Shown here: positions 62,797 to 64,000 of the stretch, piece after piece
How the letters are laid out: each line of letters starts with the position of its first letter
How positions within the stretch are numbered: the stretch's first letter is position 1
Origin: Streptomyces tsukubensis
Lineage (GTDB): Bacteria > Actinomycetota > Actinomycetes > Streptomycetales > Streptomycetaceae
Reading direction: 5' to 3'
Length of the DNA: 64,000 nt
NCBI RefSeq assembly: GCF_009296025.1
Contig: NZ_CP045178.1
Coordinates: 4,960,001 to 5,024,000 of the forward strand
Notes under the pieces: model-generated
Told to the model about the DNA's origin: nothing
Seen by the model: the letters and a program-made list of their open reading frames with translations, nothing else
The model's database searches: none
Position numbers and translations under genes: made by a program

Positions 62797-64000
62797 ATGT
62801 TCGAGAGGTTCACCGACCGCGCGCGGCGGGTTGTCGTCCTGGCTCAGGAAGAAGCCCGGATGCTCAATCACAATTACATCGGCACCGAGCACATCCTCCT
62901 GGGCCTGATCCACGAGGGTGAGGGTGTCGCCGCTAAGGCCCTGGAGAGCCTCGGGATTTCGCTCGAGGCGGTCCGCCAGCAGGTGGAGGAGATCATCGGC
63001 CAGGGCCAGCAGGCCCCGTCCGGGCACATCCCCTTCACCCCTCGTGCCAAGAAGGTCCTGGAGCTTTCGCTCCGCGAGGCCCTTCAGCTGGGCCACAACT
63101 ACATCGGCACGGAGCACATCCTGCTCGGCCTGATCCGCGAGGGCGAGGGCGTCGCGGCCCAGGTCCTGGTCAAGCTGGGTGCCGACCTCAACCGGGTGCG
63201 GCAGCAGGTCATCCAGCTGCTCTCCGGCTACCAGGGCAAGGAGACCGCCACCGCCGGTGGTCCTGCGGAGGGCACGCCCTCCACGTCCCTGGTGCTCGAC
63301 CAGTTCGGCCGGAACCTCACCCAGGCCGCTCGTGAGTCCAAGCTCGACCCGGTCATCGGGCGCGAGAAGGAGATCGAGCGGGTCATGCAGGTGCTGTCCC
63401 GCCGCACCAAGAACAACCCGGTGCTCATCGGCGAGCCCGGCGTCGGCAAGACCGCCGTCGTCGAGGGCCTGGCGCAGGCCATCGTCAAGGGCGAGGTGCC
63501 CGAGACCCTCAAGGACAAGCACCTCTACACCCTCGACCTGGGCGCGCTCGTCGCCGGTTCCCGCTACCGCGGTGACTTCGAGGAGCGCCTGAAGAAGGTG
63601 CTCAAGGAGATCCGCACCCGCGGCGACATCATCCTGTTCATCGACGAGCTGCACACGCTCGTCGGAGCGGGCGCCGCCGAGGGCGCGATCGACGCCGCCT
63701 CGATCCTCAAGCCGATGCTCGCCCGCGGTGAGCTGCAGACGATCGGTGCGACGACCCTTGAGGAGTACCGCAAGTACCTGGAGAAGGACGCGGCCCTCGA
63801 ACGCCGTTTCCAGCCCATCCAGGTCGCGGAGCCCTCGCTGCCGCACACCATCGAGATCCTGAAGGGTCTGCGCGACCGTTACGAGGCGCACCACCGCGTC
63901 TCCATCACGGACGCCGCCCTGGTCGCCGCGGCCACCCTCGCCGACCGGTACATCTCGGACCGCTTCCTCCCGGACAAGGCGATCGACCTGATCGACGAGG
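62797..64000 (+). CDS. clpC: ATP-dependent Clp protease ATP-binding subunit ClpC (3' end outside window)
   Basis: The first 401 codons are present. The N-terminal ClpN double repeat (residues 1-145) contains [20 protein letters not shown] and a second near-identical copy [20 protein letters not shown]. The first AAA module carries Walker A GEPGVGKT at 212-219, Walker [14 protein letters not shown] and [10 protein letters not shown]. It unfolds substrates for ClpP. ATG 62797 follows GAGGAG, which lies in a small hairpin. The middle domain and second AAA module are beyond the window. Confidence 0.97.
   Translation, partial: MFERFTDRARRVVVLAQEEARMLNHNYIGTEHILLGLIHEGEGVAAKALESLGISLEAVRQQVEEIIGQGQQAPSGHIPFTPRAKKVLELSLREALQLGHNYIGTEHILLGLIREGEGVAAQVLVKLGADLNRVRQQVIQLLSGYQGKETATAGGPAEGTPSTSLVLDQFGRNLTQAARESKLDPVIGREKEIERVMQVLSRRTKNNPVLIGEPGVGKTAVVEGLAQAIVKGEVPETLKDKHLYTLDLGALVAGSRYRGDFEERLKKVLKEIRTRGDIILFIDELHTLVGAGAAEGAIDAASILKPMLARGELQTIGATTLEEYRKYLEKDAALERRFQPIQVAEPSLPHTIEILKGLRDRYEAHHRVSITDAALVAAATLADRYISDRFLPDKAIDLIDE

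Overview
This is a 64-kb stretch of very GC-rich actinobacterial chromosome, almost certainly from a Streptomyces. The reasons are extreme third-position GC, frequent GTG starts, ATGA/GTGA stop-start couplings, an Lsr2-type nucleoid protein, a Lys-DXD-type envelope repertoire, and a gene order (ppa, dacB, zincin, tilS, hpt, ftsH, folE, fol operon, mprF-like, nuoD2, panC-nadB-nadC-coaX, lsr2, clpC) that I recognise as a conserved streptomycete core segment. No rRNA, tRNA, prophage, complete IS or secondary-metabolite cluster was seen.

Layout. (1) 1-8.2 kb is an accessory redox/efflux region: a TetR regulator (cut by the window edge) divergent from an MFS pump and a D-2-hydroxyacid dehydrogenase, then a metallo-beta-lactamase-fold hydrolase, two quinone-oxidoreductase-like proteins, a second TetR and a small membrane protein. 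(2) 8.3-11.3 kb, minus strand, is a type VII secretion (T7SS) cargo-like cassette: a small helical ESX-like protein whose frame is broken by one base, a 463-aa protein with a T7SS-signal-like N-terminus, and two paralogous proteins of unknown function. (3) 11.6-18.8 kb holds a 14-TM-type MFS pump with a MarR regulator, glutamate decarboxylase, a DedA protein and a ThrE-type exporter. (4) 19-34 kb is core metabolism: pyrophosphatase, PBP4-type carboxypeptidase, F420-associated zincin, TilS, Hpt, FtsH, FolE, then a minus-strand folP-NTF2-folB-folK-DUF3180 operon and an MprF/LysX-like membrane aminoacyltransferase. (5) 34.6-41.8 kb contains a membrane-anchored esterase and an OpuC/OsmU-type compatible-solute ABC transporter whose ATPase is divergent from the permeases and binding protein. 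(6) 42-50 kb has two PH-domain membrane proteins, an orphan NuoD, a MidA-type methyltransferase, a two-component system and a threonine aldolase. (7) 50.4-57.0 kb is a tightly coupled CoA/NAD cofactor operon (DUF2520-panC-nadB-nadC-coaX). (8) 57.2-64 kb has a cell-wall-anchored-like surface protein ending in a palindromic MITE-like element, small conserved genes, a BlaI-type regulator, an acetyltransferase, lsr2 and the start of clpC.

A striking general property is the amount of short-unit tandem repetition (7, 9, 10, 14, 18, 36, 43 and 54 bp units) around gene ends and inside C-terminal tails. Examples are 15 perfect GTACTGGCC copies in the mprF-like gene and a 54-bp array at the nadB/nadC junction, where several small indels cut off what looks like the original NadB tail. 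The items I would look at first are the T7SS cassette, the single CRISPR-repeat-like palindrome upstream of clpC, the nadB tail, the NuoD2-MidA pair, and the phased CTAAC boxes between a TetR gene and its oxidoreductase. All functional statements are from sequence reading and family knowledge; no database search was run.
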